Positions 50,576-61,057 are shown, numbered from the stretch's first letter. The stretch: DNA of 64,000 nucleotides from Rhodococcoides kyotonense (GCF_900188125.1 NZ_FZOW01000013.1:119381-183380), one strand, 5' to 3'. Notes: generated from the sequence alone by a model not told the origin. A program made the numbers and translations.

Positions 50576-52020
50576 CCGCGCTCGCCGCCGCACGCACGCT
50601 GATCTCGACCGCGCGCAGCGCCTATTCCATCGACACCTACGCAGCCGCGGCACTGACGGACTGTCTCGACCGGCTGGACCAGCCGTTGCGCGTCGCGCTG
50701 GCGGGGTCGTTGAAGGCAGGCAAGTCGACGCTGCTCAATTCGCTTGTCGGGCAGGATATTGCACCGACGGACGCGACCGAATGCACCAAGGTCGTCACGT
50801 GGTACCGGAGCGGCGCCACGCCGACCGTCACGGCCTGGTACGACGGCGACAGTTCGGCCCACGTGCCGGTGCAACGTCGCGACGGCCGGTTGACGTTCGA
50901 CCTCGGTGCACTGACGGCGTCACAGGTGGATCGGCTCGACGTCGAATGGCCGGCGCGGACGTTGACGCACACCACCATCATCGACACGCCCGGTACGTCG
51001 TCGCTGTCGCGGGACGTGTCGGCGCGGACGTTGTCGATGCTGACGCCGGAGAACGCGTCGTCGGGCGCCGATGCGGTCGTGTATCTGCTGCGCACGTTGA
51101 ACGCCACGGACGTGTCCTTCCTGAGCCAGATCGGGTCGCATGTGGGCGGCGAATCCGGGCCGCTCGGCGTCGTCGGTGTCGTGTCGAGAGCCGACGAGGT
51201 CGGTGCCGGGCGCATGGACGCGATGATGTCCGCCAAGGACGTCGCCGCTCGATTCGCCGCCGAGTTGGAGGCGACCGGGCTGTGTCAGGCCGTCGTACCG
51301 GTTGCTGGTCTTCTCGCGTTGGCAGCGGAGACGTTGCGGCAGAACGAATTCGCTGCATTCGAGTCGCTTGCCCAGGTGCCCGACGCGGACCTGCAGCTTG
51401 CGATGCTGTCCGCCGATCGGTTCTCGCGTCCCGGGCTGCTGCCGGTGGATGCAGATCTGCGAGCGTCGATCGTCGACAGGTTCGGGCTCTTCGGTATCCG
51501 GATGGCTATCACGCTGATCAAGCTCGGCGTGCACGATTCACCCACACTGGCAGCGGAACTCGTCGAGCGTAGTGGGTTGAACGAGCTGCGTTCGGTGATC
51601 GACGTGCAGTTCGGGCAGCGCGCCGACCAGTTGAAGCTGCATTCCGCTCTCGTTGCGCTGCAACGTATTCTGGAATCGCGGCCGATCCCGCAGTCCGCGC
51701 TGTTCCGCGCCGAAGCCGGTCGAATGTTGGCCGACGTGCACGGGTTTCAGGAGCTGCGATTGCTGGGCCGGATGCGCTCGCAGGTGCCGAAGCTTCCGGA
51801 GGGCGACGTTGCGGAATTGCAGCGTCTCATCGGCGGTTACGGCATCGACCCGGTCGCCCGACTGGGTCTCGACGCGCACTCCGGTGCGCGTGAGAGTGCG
51901 CTCGCTGCGGTGCAGAAATGGCGTCGAATGTCGGAACATCCGCTGCTCGATCCGTTCACGGCCCGTGCATGCGCCGTCGCCGCGCGCAGTGCGGAAGGCA
52001 TCGTCGCGGGTATGCGCTGA
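50572..52020 (+). CDS. iniC: IniC-like dynamin GTPase (cassette 2)
   Basis: The 482-residue protein has G1 LAGSLKAGKSTLLNSLV, the G2 region TDATECTKVVTWY, G3 IIDTPGTSSLS and an atypical G4 VSRADE. The helical remainder lacks a clear membrane-spanning pair like that of IniA, as in the cassette 1 paralogue. It probably works as a partner GTPase of IniA. The GTG start overlaps the iniA stop by 4 bp. Compared with IniC of cassette 1 it keeps about 28 more residues after G4 and is otherwise collinear. Confidence 0.87.
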   Translation: MTALAAARTLISTARSAYSIDTYAAAALTDCLDRLDQPLRVALAGSLKAGKSTLLNSLVGQDIAPTDATECTKVVTWYRSGATPTVTAWYDGDSSAHVPVQRRDGRLTFDLGALTASQVDRLDVEWPARTLTHTTIIDTPGTSSLSRDVSARTLSMLTPENASSGADAVVYLLRTLNATDVSFLSQIGSHVGGESGPLGVVGVVSRADEVGAGRMDAMMSAKDVAARFAAELEATGLCQAVVPVAGLLALAAETLRQNEFAAFESLAQVPDADLQLAMLSADRFSRPGLLPVDADLRASIVDRFGLFGIRMAITLIKLGVHDSPTLAAELVERSGLNELRSVIDVQFGQRADQLKLHSALVALQRILESRPIPQSALFRAEAGRMLADVHGFQELRLLGRMRSQVPKLPEGDVAELQRLIGGYGIDPVARLGLDAHSGARESALAAVQKWRRMSEHPLLDPFTARACAVAARSAEGIVAGMR

Positions 52021-52029
52021 CCGGCTCGA

Positions 52030-52569
52030 TCAGCGCTGCGTCAACCCGGTTCCGGCGGCCACCGTGGCGATTCCCGCGAAGCCTGCGCAGGCCAAGGGCC
52101 CCCACTGCAGCACACCGGCGGCGATGGATCCGGCGTCGGACATGAACGACCAGAACAGCATGCTCGCGCCGATCGTCGCGAGGCCCACGACGAGAAGAAG
52201 GATGCCCGACGCGACCTTCCGGGCGGCGGCCATCGACAAACCGAGGCCCGCGAACACGAGCAACAGCAGGGCGACTGCACCGCTGCCGAGCAACGTCACC
52301 GTGACGGTGTCCGAGACCTCCGACGACGTAGCACCCGAACCGGCGTCCTGCACCGAGGTCTCCAAAGCTGCACGCACGCCGTCGTATTCGAACGCGACGA
52401 CGGCAGCGAGACCCAGCACCACGACAGCGACGGCGACCCAGGCGCACAGCGCAACTCGGAACGCGACGGTAGGACCCGTCGGCTCCACGCGCGGACGCAG
52501 CGGCTCGACGACGAACTCCGGGCGCGGCGGCGGCCGACGGATCTCTGGGTCACTTCCGGATTCGCTCAC
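52030..52569 (-). CDS. Small membrane protein of unknown function
   Basis: The 179-residue protein has a Pro/Glu-rich cytoplasmic N-terminus (about 1-35) and four hydrophobic segments (ALCAWVAVAVVVLGLAAVVAF, VTLLGSGAVALLLLVFAGLGL, GILLLVVGLATIGASMLFW, WGPLACAGFAGIATVAAG). No family is recognised. GTG 52569 follows AGGA and gives a typical N-terminus. GTG 52590 is also possible because it overlaps the upstream GH13 stop as GTGA. Either way the gene is coupled to, or closely follows, the GH13 enzyme. Confidence 0.65.
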   Translation of the reverse strand: MSESGSDPEIRRPPPRPEFVVEPLRPRVEPTGPTVAFRVALCAWVAVAVVVLGLAAVVAFEYDGVRAALETSVQDAGSGATSSEVSDTVTVTLLGSGAVALLLLVFAGLGLSMAAARKVASGILLLVVGLATIGASMLFWSFMSDAGSIAAGVLQWGPLACAGFAGIATVAAGTGLTQR

Positions 52570-52586
52570 GAGAGACAATCCTAGAG

Positions 52587-54767
52587 TCACCGCAGGATGA
52601 CCGGGACTCCCTGGTAGGGCGCGAGCGTCATCGGGAAGCTGTTCAACTCGTCGACGACGGCGACCTCGGTGTCATCGAACATGTCGTAGACAGTGGCGCC
52701 CGACGTGAGGTGCTTCGACTGAATAGTCGCGGCGACCTCGTCCGACGAGAAGTTGATGACGGTGGCCTGGACGGTGCCCTGGCCCAGCTCGTGTACCAAC
52801 ACCAACAGTCCCTTGTGCGAGACGGTGGGGACGTCCAACTGCTGCGCCGTGGCGATGCCGTACCTGTTGCGCACCTCGATGATTCGAGCCAGGCGGCGTG
52901 CGAACGAATTCGAATCCTTCAGCTGCTCGGGGAGCGAGCCGTACAGGCTTCGGCCGCGCGGCAGCCCGGATTCCGAGCGCTCGGCGTCGGGGTAGCCGTT
53001 CATCAGGTCGTGCGCACCACGGTTGATCCACCGAGTGTCGCCTTCCCGAATGAGCTCGGCGACGTCGTCCGCGTCGACCGGCAGAATTCCGAGGAGGTCC
53101 CAGCCCGACAGCGCGAACACGCCGGGTTGCAGCGCGTTGTACATCGCGAGCATGAGGTGCGCAGTCTTGACGGTCTCGATGTCGGACTCGTCCATCCGGT
53201 CGAGATCCCGGATTCCCAGCGAAGCAGTGATGACACTGGCTGTGGTACAGGCGATTCCGTTGGTCGTGAAGGTCCGGTTGTAGGGAGCCCAGCGGCCCGT
53301 GAGGCGATCGGTCAACTCGGCGCGGATCTGATCGCCCAGGTCCGATCCCTTGACCACCTCTCCGCAGTAGTTGAACTCGTCCTCGGCGTGCAGCGTCGCG
53401 AAGTGGATCAGCTCGAACGTGAGCTCGTCGTGATTCTGCAGTGCATGCACCAACGACGCCGCGTCGACGCCGTGGTCTCGGGCCAATCCCATGGTCAGCC
53501 GCAGAAATTCGGTGTTTCCCATGACCAGTGCATGGTGGTACGCAGGTCGGTTGATGAAGTCGTACGACAGGTCGGCGCCGTTGGTGCCCATCGCCTTGAT
53601 GTCGTCGATCGTGAGGTTCAACTCCTGGAAGGTGAACCCGCCCATCTTGCGAACGACGCTCGCGATCAAGTGATTCGCCGCTTCCGACAACGGGTGACCC
53701 TCGGACCAGCCCGGGCCTTCCGCCCGCCGCTCGACGCCGAGGAACCCGTTGGCGTCGAGACGCAAGGCGCCGGCACCGAGATCGGCGATGGAGTGGCACG
53801 CGTCGCCGATCACCAGACGCATCCCGGCGAAGGACGGGTCGAGCCAGTTGATCGAGGGCTGACCGGCCTTGAAGTAGTGCAAGTACACCCATCGGCGTTC
53901 GACGCCGTCGATCCCGACGACGGGAGCCGTTGCGCTCCAATTGGTTTCCTTGACACCGAGCTCGTAGAAGATGACTCGCTGCAGCTGGCCGATGATGTAA
54001 CCGGCGCGCGCGAGGTTGGCTTCGGCTTCGGCGTCGATGTTCTGTGAATCGGCTCCGGCGCGCACGCGGGGCAGGAGATGCCAGTCCTGTGGCTCGATCT
54101 CCACCATGTGATAGATGCCGGGATAGTCCGCGACGGCCATCTCGGCAAGGCGGAAGTCGGCGCCCTTACCGGTGTGGCCCGGGACGATGTCGTCGATGAC
54201 GATGCCGTCGTATGCAGACGCGACGACGCACAGGCGTCGGAACTCTTCTTCGGTGCCGAACGCGGGGTCGATCTGCATGCCGATGCGGTCGAAATGGCCG
54301 TCGACCGACGGGGTCGGACGCCAGCCATGAATGCCACCTGCCACCTTGACCGGGCCGGTATGCACTGCGGTGATACCGATTTCGGAGAATGCCTGCCACA
54401 GCGCCTCGTCGCCGAGCGTGCTGAGGAAGCTGGTGCGCGGAGCGTTGATGACCGAGATGGGATACGCGGTGAACCAGACAGGTGCGCGTTCGACGGCACC
54501 GCGCGGGTTGGGATCGGCGTAGGGGTTCTGCCACATGCTTCCCTTGCCGGAGAGCTGTTCGGCGATCAGCGTAGCGTCGCGCAGCATCGATTGTTCTCTG
54601 AGCCAATCGACGTACTGAGGATTGTCCGACGACGGGTCCCCGTCCTGCGATTTCGCGCCGTTGCGGTCGGCGCGCCGGACGGAGGGGCGCAGTGGTCGCG
54701 GTCTGGCCGGGTAGAACTTCTCGTCGTACGTGATCTCGCTCGGTTCGTGCTGCACTTCGGGATCCAT
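52587..54767 (-). CDS. GH13 alpha-glucan enzyme, trehalose-synthase-like
   Basis: The 726-residue protein is a glycoside hydrolase family 13 enzyme. [17 protein letters not shown] corresponds to region [11 protein letters not shown] has the nucleophile Asp, [12 protein letters not shown] the acid/base Glu and [19 protein letters not shown] the transition-state Asp. It is nearest to maltose alpha-D-glucosyltransferases (trehalose synthases), but regions I and II are divergent and the N-terminal 130 residues are unusual. It probably isomerises or transfers alpha-glucosyl groups in trehalose/glycogen metabolism; exact chemistry is uncertain. GGAGG lies 5 bp before ATG 54767. No maltokinase gene follows. 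Confidence 0.72.
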   Translation of the reverse strand: MDPEVQHEPSEITYDEKFYPARPRPLRPSVRRADRNGAKSQDGDPSSDNPQYVDWLREQSMLRDATLIAEQLSGKGSMWQNPYADPNPRGAVERAPVWFTAYPISVINAPRTSFLSTLGDEALWQAFSEIGITAVHTGPVKVAGGIHGWRPTPSVDGHFDRIGMQIDPAFGTEEEFRRLCVVASAYDGIVIDDIVPGHTGKGADFRLAEMAVADYPGIYHMVEIEPQDWHLLPRVRAGADSQNIDAEAEANLARAGYIIGQLQRVIFYELGVKETNWSATAPVVGIDGVERRWVYLHYFKAGQPSINWLDPSFAGMRLVIGDACHSIADLGAGALRLDANGFLGVERRAEGPGWSEGHPLSEAANHLIASVVRKMGGFTFQELNLTIDDIKAMGTNGADLSYDFINRPAYHHALVMGNTEFLRLTMGLARDHGVDAASLVHALQNHDELTFELIHFATLHAEDEFNYCGEVVKGSDLGDQIRAELTDRLTGRWAPYNRTFTTNGIACTTASVITASLGIRDLDRMDESDIETVKTAHLMLAMYNALQPGVFALSGWDLLGILPVDADDVAELIREGDTRWINRGAHDLMNGYPDAERSESGLPRGRSLYGSLPEQLKDSNSFARRLARIIEVRNRYGIATAQQLDVPTVSHKGLLVLVHELGQGTVQATVINFSSDEVAATIQSKHLTSGATVYDMFDDTEVAVVDELNSFPMTLAPYQGVPVILR

Positions 54768-55018
54768 GTGCCTCCGTAGCCTCGCTTTTTCCTAGACCCT
54801 ACGTACGGGACGGGTGCGCCGCAGTGCTGAAGTATCCCCCGATGATTTCGACGCGAAACCTGAGTTCCGACGCCCGCAGAGGGTGAATTACATGCGTGTA
54901 AGCCGTGATCTACGGTGCTCGGAACGTCACCCAATCGAGACCGCTCGGTGTGGAATGTCCGATTGATGTAGGTAATAGTTAGACGCAACAACAATCACTT
55001 CAGTCACAGGAGTCACAT

Positions 55019-55516
55019 ATGCGTCGCTTCGCCCGCACCACCGTCTTGGCCTCGACGGCCGCCATCGCCGCCGCCGTCGGTGCGGTCGCGCTTGCGCCGA
55101 TCGCGTCGGCACAGGAAGGAGAAGCACCGGCTCCTTCGCCGTTCGGATCGTCCATCCCCGAGTCGCCCGACCTCGCCGTCTCCATCGGAACTGCCTGCGT
55201 CGCGCGCGAAGGTGAAGAGGGCTTGTTCGCCGCCCTGACGATCGACGTCGAGAATCTCGGTGTCGGAGATGCAGCGGACGTCGCGACCAACTTCGCCGTG
55301 TTCCCCGACGCTCCCGGCGTCTTCAACGAAGAACTCATCGAAGCGGGCGAGAAGGTCACCTACACCGTGCCGAGCGAGCTGACCGAGTGGGTCTCCCGGC
55401 CCGGCGGTGCTGCCGTGTTCTCGCCGCAGCTCGACGCGAACTACCCGAACAACATCGCCGTCGGCCTGCTGAGCATCAACTGCGCACCGGTCGTGGAGGA
55501 CGAGGCAGACGCATAG
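55019..55516 (+). CDS. Small secreted protein
   Basis: The 165-residue protein has a Sec signal peptide (MRRFARTTVLASTAAIAAAVGAVALAPIASAQEG, cleavage after ASA). The mature domain (DLAVSIGTACVAREGEEGLFAALTIDVENLGVGDAADVATNF) looks like a small beta-sandwich of the CARDB/DUF11-like type. Two Cys could pair. The function is unknown; relatives occur widely as cell-envelope proteins in Rhodococcus. AGGAG precedes the ATG. A long inverted repeat follows the gene. Confidence 0.75.
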   Translation: MRRFARTTVLASTAAIAAAVGAVALAPIASAQEGEAPAPSPFGSSIPESPDLAVSIGTACVAREGEEGLFAALTIDVENLGVGDAADVATNFAVFPDAPGVFNEELIEAGEKVTYTVPSELTEWVSRPGGAAVFSPQLDANYPNNIAVGLLSINCAPVVEDEADA

Positions 55517-55575
55517 ACGTTTCACCGATAACTGCGCCGCGACGGGTACGCCTGTCGCGGCGCAGGCGCTTCGCG

Positions 55576-55621
55576 CATGTGCATGGAAATACGCAACCCG
55601 CTATGTATTTCCATGCACATG
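55576..55621. repeat. Long perfect inverted repeat, terminator-like; possible relative of the palindromic family
   Basis: Seventeen-base arms (CATGTGCATGGAAATAC / GTATTTCCATGCACATG) with a 12-base spacer lie between the secreted-protein gene and the dnaK promoter. The arm core TGTGCATGGAAA resembles CGTGCGTGGAAA of the repeat at 63370-63413. It may end the upstream transcript. Confidence 0.75.
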
Positions 55622-55671
55622 GGGAGGCCGGGAACAAATCCGAAAACCCCTCCGTTGAGCTTTTCGACAGC

Positions 55672-55692
55672 CTTGAGTGGATGAGGCTCAAG
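55672..55692. promoter_or_regulatory. HAIR element (HspR operator), first copy
   Basis: CTTGAGT, seven bases, GCTCAAG, one mismatch from the HspR-associated inverted repeat CTTGAGT-N7-ACTCAAG. It lies 93 bp before dnaK, just upstream of TTGACA (55699-55704), a probable -35 box. Confidence 0.85.
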
Positions 55693-55726
55693 TCCGAGTT
55701 GACAGAGTTCGAAACTGTCTTGCAGA

Positions 55727-55747
55727 CTTGAGCGAGGTTCGCTCAGC
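55727..55747. promoter_or_regulatory. HAIR-like element, second copy (degenerate)
   Basis: CTTGAGC, seven bases, GCTCAGC. It matches the HAIR consensus at most positions and lies downstream of the likely -35 box, so with the first copy it flanks the dnaK promoter. Confidence 0.6.
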
Positions 55748-55784
55748 TAGGAATCGAATCAAGCAACAAACAGGAGGAAACACT

Positions 55785-57623
55785 ATGGCTCGTGCGGTCG
55801 GTATCGACCTCGGGACCACCAACTCGGTCGTGTCCGTCCTCGAGGGCGGCGAGCCGGTTGTGGTCGCCAACTCCGAGGGATCACGCACCACCCCGTCGAT
55901 CGTCGCTTTCGCCAAGAACGGTGAAGTGCTGGTCGGCCAGCCCGCGAAGAACCAGGCGGTTACCAACGTCGACCGCACGATTCGCTCCGTCAAGCGCCAC
56001 ATCGGCACCGACTGGACGACTGCGATCGACGACAAGAAGTACACCTCGCAGGAGATCAGCGCGCGCACGCTGCAGAAGCTGAAGCGCGACGCAGAGGCCT
56101 ACCTGGGCGAGGAAATCACCGACGCGGTCATCACCGTGCCCGCCTACTTCGAGGACGCGCAGCGTCAGGCAACGAAGGAAGCCGGCCAGATCGCCGGCCT
56201 CAACGTCCTGCGCATCGTCAACGAGCCCACCGCGGCAGCTCTCGCATACGGCCTGGACAAGGGCGACAGCGAGCAGACCATTCTGGTCTTCGACCTCGGT
56301 GGCGGCACGTTCGACGTCTCCCTGCTGGAAATCGGCGACGGCGTCGTCGAGGTCCGTGCGACGTCCGGCGACAACCACCTCGGTGGCGACGACTGGGACG
56401 AGCGCATCGTGACCTGGCTCGTCGACAAGTTCAAGGCTCAGAACGGCATCGATCTGACCAAGGACAAGATGGCTCTGCAGCGTCTGCGTGAGGCTGCCGA
56501 GAAGGCCAAGATCGAACTGTCCTCCAGCCAGAGCACGTCGATCAACCTGCCGTACATCACGGTCGACGCGGACAAGAACCCGTTGTTCCTCGACGAGCAG
56601 CTCAGCCGCTCCGAGTTCCAGAAGATCACCTCCGACCTGCTCGACCGCACTCGTGCGCCGTTCCAGGCAGTGGTCAAGGACTCCGGCATCGCCGTCAAGG
56701 ACATCGACCACGTCGTGCTCGTCGGTGGTTCGACGCGTATGCCTGCAGTCTCCGAGCTCGTCAAGGAACTGTCCGGCGGACGTGAGCCCAACAAGGGCGT
56801 CAACCCGGACGAGGTCGTGGCCGTCGGTGCTGCACTGCAGGCCGGTGTTCTCAAGGGTGAGGTCAAGGACGTTCTGCTCCTCGACGTCACACCCCTGTCT
56901 CTCGGTATCGAGACCAAGGGTGGCGTCATGACCAAGCTCATCGAGCGCAACACCACCATCCCGACCAAGCGGTCCGAGACCTTCACCACCGCTGACGACA
57001 ATCAGCCGTCGGTGCAGATCCAGGTCTTCCAGGGTGAGCGCGAGATCGCAGCGCACAACAAGCTCCTCGGCTCGTTCGAGCTGACCGAGCTGCCCCCGGC
57101 CCCGCGCGGCGTCCCTCAGATCGAGGTCACGTTCGACATCGATGCCAACGGCATCGTGCACGTCACCGCGAAGGACAAGGGCACCGGCAAGGAAAACACG
57201 ATCAAGATCCAGGACGGCTCAGGCTTGTCCAAGGAAGAGATCGACCGCATGGTCAAGGACGCGGAAGCTCACGCAGACGAGGACAAGGCTCGTCGCGAAG
57301 AGGCCGAGGTCCGCAACCAGGCAGAGTCCCTCGTCCACCAGACGGAGAAGTTCGTCAAGGACAACGAGGACAAGGTCGACGCCGAGCTCAAGGGACGCGT
57401 CGAGTCGGCCATCGAAGAGGCCAAGTCGGCACTCGCCGGCAGTGACATCGCGGCTGTGAAGACCGCCGTCGAGAAGCTGTCGACCGAGTCGCAGGCTCTC
57501 GGAACCGCCATCTACGAGGCTCAGGCCAAGGAAGGCGGCGCCGAAGGTCAGGCGCAGGCAGAGGACGACGGTGTCGTCGATGCCGAGGTCGTGGACGAGC
57601 CGGTCGACACGGAGAAGAAGTGA
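55785..57623 (+). CDS. dnaK: Chaperone DnaK (Hsp70)
   Basis: The 612-residue protein has [15 protein letters not shown] at the N-terminus, [52 protein letters not shown] and the substrate-binding domain ([30 protein letters not shown]). The acidic C-terminus ends [14 protein letters not shown]. It is the housekeeping, ATP-driven folding chaperone, working with the GrpE and DnaJ encoded next. CAGGAGG precedes ATG 55785. The operon carries its own repressor gene hspR and HAIR sites upstream, a typical actinobacterial autoregulated circuit. Confidence 0.98.
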   Translation: MARAVGIDLGTTNSVVSVLEGGEPVVVANSEGSRTTPSIVAFAKNGEVLVGQPAKNQAVTNVDRTIRSVKRHIGTDWTTAIDDKKYTSQEISARTLQKLKRDAEAYLGEEITDAVITVPAYFEDAQRQATKEAGQIAGLNVLRIVNEPTAAALAYGLDKGDSEQTILVFDLGGGTFDVSLLEIGDGVVEVRATSGDNHLGGDDWDERIVTWLVDKFKAQNGIDLTKDKMALQRLREAAEKAKIELSSSQSTSINLPYITVDADKNPLFLDEQLSRSEFQKITSDLLDRTRAPFQAVVKDSGIAVKDIDHVVLVGGSTRMPAVSELVKELSGGREPNKGVNPDEVVAVGAALQAGVLKGEVKDVLLLDVTPLSLGIETKGGVMTKLIERNTTIPTKRSETFTTADDNQPSVQIQVFQGEREIAAHNKLLGSFELTELPPAPRGVPQIEVTFDIDANGIVHVTAKDKGTGKENTIKIQDGSGLSKEEIDRMVKDAEAHADEDKARREEAEVRNQAESLVHQTEKFVKDNEDKVDAELKGRVESAIEEAKSALAGSDIAAVKTAVEKLSTESQALGTAIYEAQAKEGGAEGQAQAEDDGVVDAEVVDEPVDTEKK

Positions 57624-58252
57624 CGTCGGGTAACACCGAGCAGGAACCCGTGACGTTCGTGGACAAGAGGAAGGTAGATCCCTTGACCAACGAACCACGG
57701 GAAGGCGACGCAGTTCCGGAGCCCCTCGCGGGCACCGGGACTGCTCCCCAGCCCGACTCGGTGGACGAAGAAGCGGTCGTCTCGGAGCCCGAGATCGTAG
57801 AGCCCGAGAAGGACGAGGTCGCGGAGTTGACTGCCGACCTGCAGCGCTTGCAGGCCGAGTACACCAACTACCGGCGTCGTACGGACCGGGACAAGCAGTC
57901 GGTCATCGACAACGCCAAGGCGTCCGTCGTGTCCCAGCTGCTTCCGGTGCTCGACGACCTCGAGCGTGCGCGCCAGCACGGCGACCTGGAAACGGGTCCG
58001 CTGAAGTCGGTGGCGGACAAGCTGGCCGGGGTGTTCACGACCATCGGTCTGTCCACCTTCGGTGCAACCGGCGACACGTTCGATCCGTCGATCCACGAAG
58101 CCGTCTCGCACGAGGGCGACGGCAGCAACCCCGTCGTCGGGATCCTGATGCGTCCGGGCTACAAGCTCGGCGATCGGGTCTTGCGCACCGCCATGGTGGG
58201 CGTCGTGGATGCAGTACAAGAATCGGATGCACCTGCCTCCGAAGAGCAGTAA
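57620..58252 (+). CDS. grpE: Nucleotide exchange factor GrpE
   Basis: The 210-residue protein has an acidic disordered N-terminus, the long dimerisation helix ([22 protein letters not shown]) and the C-terminal beta domain ([38 protein letters not shown]). It releases ADP from DnaK. The GTG at 57620 overlaps the dnaK stop as GTGA, so translation is coupled; an alternative internal TTG start at 57683 (LTNEPREG) cannot be excluded. Confidence 0.95.
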   Translation: MTSGNTEQEPVTFVDKRKVDPLTNEPREGDAVPEPLAGTGTAPQPDSVDEEAVVSEPEIVEPEKDEVAELTADLQRLQAEYTNYRRRTDRDKQSVIDNAKASVVSQLLPVLDDLERARQHGDLETGPLKSVADKLAGVFTTIGLSTFGATGDTFDPSIHEAVSHEGDGSNPVVGILMRPGYKLGDRVLRTAMVGVVDAVQESDAPASEEQ

Positions 58253-58283
58253 AAAGAAATAGCGCGAGAGGAGGAAACGCCCG

Positions 58284-59462
58284 GTGAGCCAGCGGGAGTG
58301 GATCGAGAAGGACTTCTACAAGGAGCTGGGCGTTTCCTCCAGCGCCACCACGGAAGAAATCACCAAGGCGTACCGAAAGTTGGCCAGGGACAACCATCCT
58401 GATGCCAACCCGGGTAACGCTGAGGCAGAGCAGCGGTTCAAGGCCGTCAGCGAAGCCAAGTCCGTTCTGACGGACCCGGCCAAGCGCAAGGAGTACGACG
58501 AGGCCCGACGGCTGTTCGCGTCCGGCGGTTTCGGTCGCGGCGGTGGCGGATTCAACCCCGGTGCAGGCGGTTTCGGTGGTGGCGGTCAGACGTTCGACGT
58601 CGGCGACATCTTCGGACAAGGTGGCGGCGGCGACGGTGGCATCGGCGACCTGTTCGGTGGCCTGTTCAACCGCGGTGGTGGCCAGCAGCGCACGACGAGC
58701 AACCGGCCACGGCGTGGCAGCGACGTCGAGACCGAGACGACACTCGGTTTCCGCGAAGCCACGCAGGGCGTCACGGTTCCGCTACGGCTGACCAGCCCGT
58801 CGTCGTGCACCACGTGTCACGGCAGCGGCGCGAAGCCGGGAACCAGCCCGCGCGTGTGTCCCAGGTGCAATGGCGCCGGTGTCGTCAACCGTAACCAGGG
58901 TGCGTTCGGATTCAGCGAGCCGTGCGACGACTGCCGCGGAACCGGCTCGATCATCGACGACCCGTGCGAGGACTGCCGAGGAACGGGTGTGCAGAACCGC
59001 ACTCGAACCATCACCGTGCGTGTCCCACCGGGAGTGTCCGACGGCCAGAAGATCAGACTTGCAGGCCAAGGCGAAGCCGGGTTGCGCGGAGCGCCGTCGG
59101 GTGACCTGTACGTCACCGTGCGCGTGCGCGCCGACAAGGTATTCGGGCGTACCGGTGACGACCTGACGGTCACGGTTCCGGTCAGCTACGGCGAACTCGT
59201 ACTCGGCACCACGTTGTCCGTTCCCACGCTCGACGGGCGCGTCGGCGTCAAGGTGCCACCCGGCACCGTCGACGGGCGCGTGCTGCGAGTCCGTGGCCGC
59301 GGCGTCCCGAAGAAGTCCGGACCTGCCGGCGATCTGATGGTCACCGTCAAGGTTGCGGTGCCGCAGAAGCTGGACGACCCGGCCACCGAAGCCCTGCACG
59401 CATATCTGGAAGCCGAGAAGGCCAGCGGATTCGACCCGCGGGCCGGGTGGGCAGGTGCGTGA
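58284..59462 (+). CDS. dnaJ: Co-chaperone DnaJ (DnaJ1 type)
   Basis: The 392-residue protein has a J domain (residues about 10-75) with HPD in [10 protein letters not shown], a Gly/Phe-rich linker, four zinc-binding repeats ([32 protein letters not shown]) and the C-terminal substrate domains. It stimulates DnaK ATPase activity and delivers substrates. GAGGAGG precedes the GTG start. The stop overlaps the hspR ATG as TGATG. Confidence 0.97.
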   Translation: MSQREWIEKDFYKELGVSSSATTEEITKAYRKLARDNHPDANPGNAEAEQRFKAVSEAKSVLTDPAKRKEYDEARRLFASGGFGRGGGGFNPGAGGFGGGGQTFDVGDIFGQGGGGDGGIGDLFGGLFNRGGGQQRTTSNRPRRGSDVETETTLGFREATQGVTVPLRLTSPSSCTTCHGSGAKPGTSPRVCPRCNGAGVVNRNQGAFGFSEPCDDCRGTGSIIDDPCEDCRGTGVQNRTRTITVRVPPGVSDGQKIRLAGQGEAGLRGAPSGDLYVTVRVRADKVFGRTGDDLTVTVPVSYGELVLGTTLSVPTLDGRVGVKVPPGTVDGRVLRVRGRGVPKKSGPAGDLMVTVKVAVPQKLDDPATEALHAYLEAEKASGFDPRAGWAGA

Positions 59463-59857
59463 TGACTGTCCCCCCGGTTGGCCCGCCCGGTGATCCGGAC
59501 GCCCAGGTCTTCGTCATCTCCGTAGCCGCCCAGTTGGCGGGCATGCACGCGCAGACCTTGCGCACGTACGACCGCCTCGGGCTGGTGACACCTCACCGCA
59601 CCAACGGCGGCGGGAGGCGTTATTCGCCCCGTGACGTCGCGCTGCTCCGCGAGGTGCAGCGGTTGTCACAGGACGAGGGCGTCAACCTCGCCGGCATCAA
59701 GCGCATCATCGAGCTGACCAACCAGGTCGAGGCGTTGCAGGCGCGGGTCGCCGAACTCGCGCAGGAACTGGCCAACGTGCACGCCGGGTATCGGCGCGAC
59801 CTCGTCCCGGTTCAGCGCAACGCCCTCGTCGTCTGGAAGCCGCGCAACCAGCGCTGA
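59462..59857 (+). CDS. hspR: Heat-shock repressor HspR (MerR family)
   Basis: The 131-residue protein has a MerR-type winged helix (VFVISVAAQLAGMHAQTLRTYDRLGLVTPHRTNGGGRRYSPRDVALLREVQRLS), a coiled coil (ELTNQVEALQARVAELAQELANV) and a short C-terminal tail. HspR binds HAIR sites, with DnaK as co-repressor in known systems, and the two HAIR-like sites upstream of dnaK close the loop. The start ATG 59462 overlaps the dnaJ stop. Confidence 0.95.
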   Translation: MTVPPVGPPGDPDAQVFVISVAAQLAGMHAQTLRTYDRLGLVTPHRTNGGGRRYSPRDVALLREVQRLSQDEGVNLAGIKRIIELTNQVEALQARVAELAQELANVHAGYRRDLVPVQRNALVVWKPRNQR

Positions 59858-59884
59858 CGCTTCACCGCGCGGTGGGCCCGCCGC

Positions 59885-61057
59885 TCAGGAGAACGGGCAG
59901 CCCGAGGATCCACGTGAAACGAAGTTCGGCCTGATGTCCATGTCCGGGGGATCGTAGAGCCGGTGGAACGTCGGGGTGATTCCGGACGACATCGGCGGGT
60001 TGATCCACGTCCAATCCGTCGGGCATGCTCTTCCCGCTTTTGCTTCTCTGTCGACATGGTCGACGAACTGCTTTGCGACGGTGTGGTGGTCCACCATGTA
60101 GGCGCCTGCCTCGCGGAAGCTGTGGATCACCGCCCGGTTCAGCTCGACGAGCGCGCGGTCTCGCCACAGCGTGCGCTCCGAACTCATGTCGAGGCGGAGC
60201 TTCTTCCCGATGGTCGGAAGCATGTCGTAGCGATCCTTGTCCGTGAAGTTCCGGGCACCGACCTCGGTGTTGACGTACCACCCGTTGAACGGCGCGCAGG
60301 GGTAGCGGACTCCGCCGATCTCGAGGTCCATGTTGGACACCGCGGGGACTGCGTGCCACTTGAGGCCGAGCTTCGCGAACCACTTGTAGTTGGGATGCTC
60401 GAACTCGACTTCGAGGATGAGTTCCTCGGGGACGTCGAACCATCGCAGCGGCTCGTCCGGGGTGGACACGATCAGCGGCAGAACGTCGAACTGCGTGCCC
60501 GCACCTCGCCAACCGAGCCGTTCGGCGAGCTCGGTGAGTTCCAGGTGGGCCGGGTCGCCGGTGATCGTGCCGTCGTCGCTCCGATACCCCGCGTAGCGAA
60601 TGAGCTGAGGGGAGACGATGCGGTACTCCCGCCCGTCCGGTAGTGGCGGCGGGCCGACGGTGACGATCGAGCGCAGTGCACCACCGTTGGTCGCACGCCG
60701 CAGGTGCTCGAAGCATGCGTCGGCGATCTCCTGAGCCGTCGTGGCGTGGCGTGCGTCGATGAGTTCGAGGGTGCGCCAGTGCTTTCTCCCGACGCATCGT
60801 GCGTGGTTGCGCCACGCAAGTTTCGCGCCGACGAGAATTTCCTCCGACGTCTGCACATAGGTGCCGGTGTCCCCGAGTTCGGCGAGTGCTTCGGACTTTC
60901 GCGACGCAGGCAGGTGTGCCAGTTCGGGGACGTCGAAGAACTCGGCGCATTCGAGGAGGCGACGCGCAAGATCGGGATCGTGAACCTCGTGTCGCCTTCT
61001 TTGTCCGTTTCGATCGAGCGTCGAATTGTCCACGTTCGCCCCGACAGCGACAGTCAC
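59885..61057 (-). CDS. nos: Bacterial nitric oxide synthase oxygenase
   Basis: The 390-residue protein is the NOS oxygenase domain. WRNHARCVGR contains the haem-thiolate Cys (about residue 88), NMDLEIGGVRYPCAPFNGWYVNTEVG forms the arginine pocket, and WTWINPPMSSGITPTFH lies in the pterin region. It would make NO from L-arginine. There is no reductase domain, as in other bacterial NOS, so electrons must come from a partner. GTG 61057 follows a GGGGG stretch; TTG 61087 is another possible start. It is divergent from a flavohaemoglobin gene, with a second flavin reductase gene after that. Confidence 0.92.
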   Translation of the reverse strand: MTVAVGANVDNSTLDRNGQRRRHEVHDPDLARRLLECAEFFDVPELAHLPASRKSEALAELGDTGTYVQTSEEILVGAKLAWRNHARCVGRKHWRTLELIDARHATTAQEIADACFEHLRRATNGGALRSIVTVGPPPLPDGREYRIVSPQLIRYAGYRSDDGTITGDPAHLELTELAERLGWRGAGTQFDVLPLIVSTPDEPLRWFDVPEELILEVEFEHPNYKWFAKLGLKWHAVPAVSNMDLEIGGVRYPCAPFNGWYVNTEVGARNFTDKDRYDMLPTIGKKLRLDMSSERTLWRDRALVELNRAVIHSFREAGAYMVDHHTVAKQFVDHVDREAKAGRACPTDWTWINPPMSSGITPTFHRLYDPPDMDIRPNFVSRGSSGCPFS

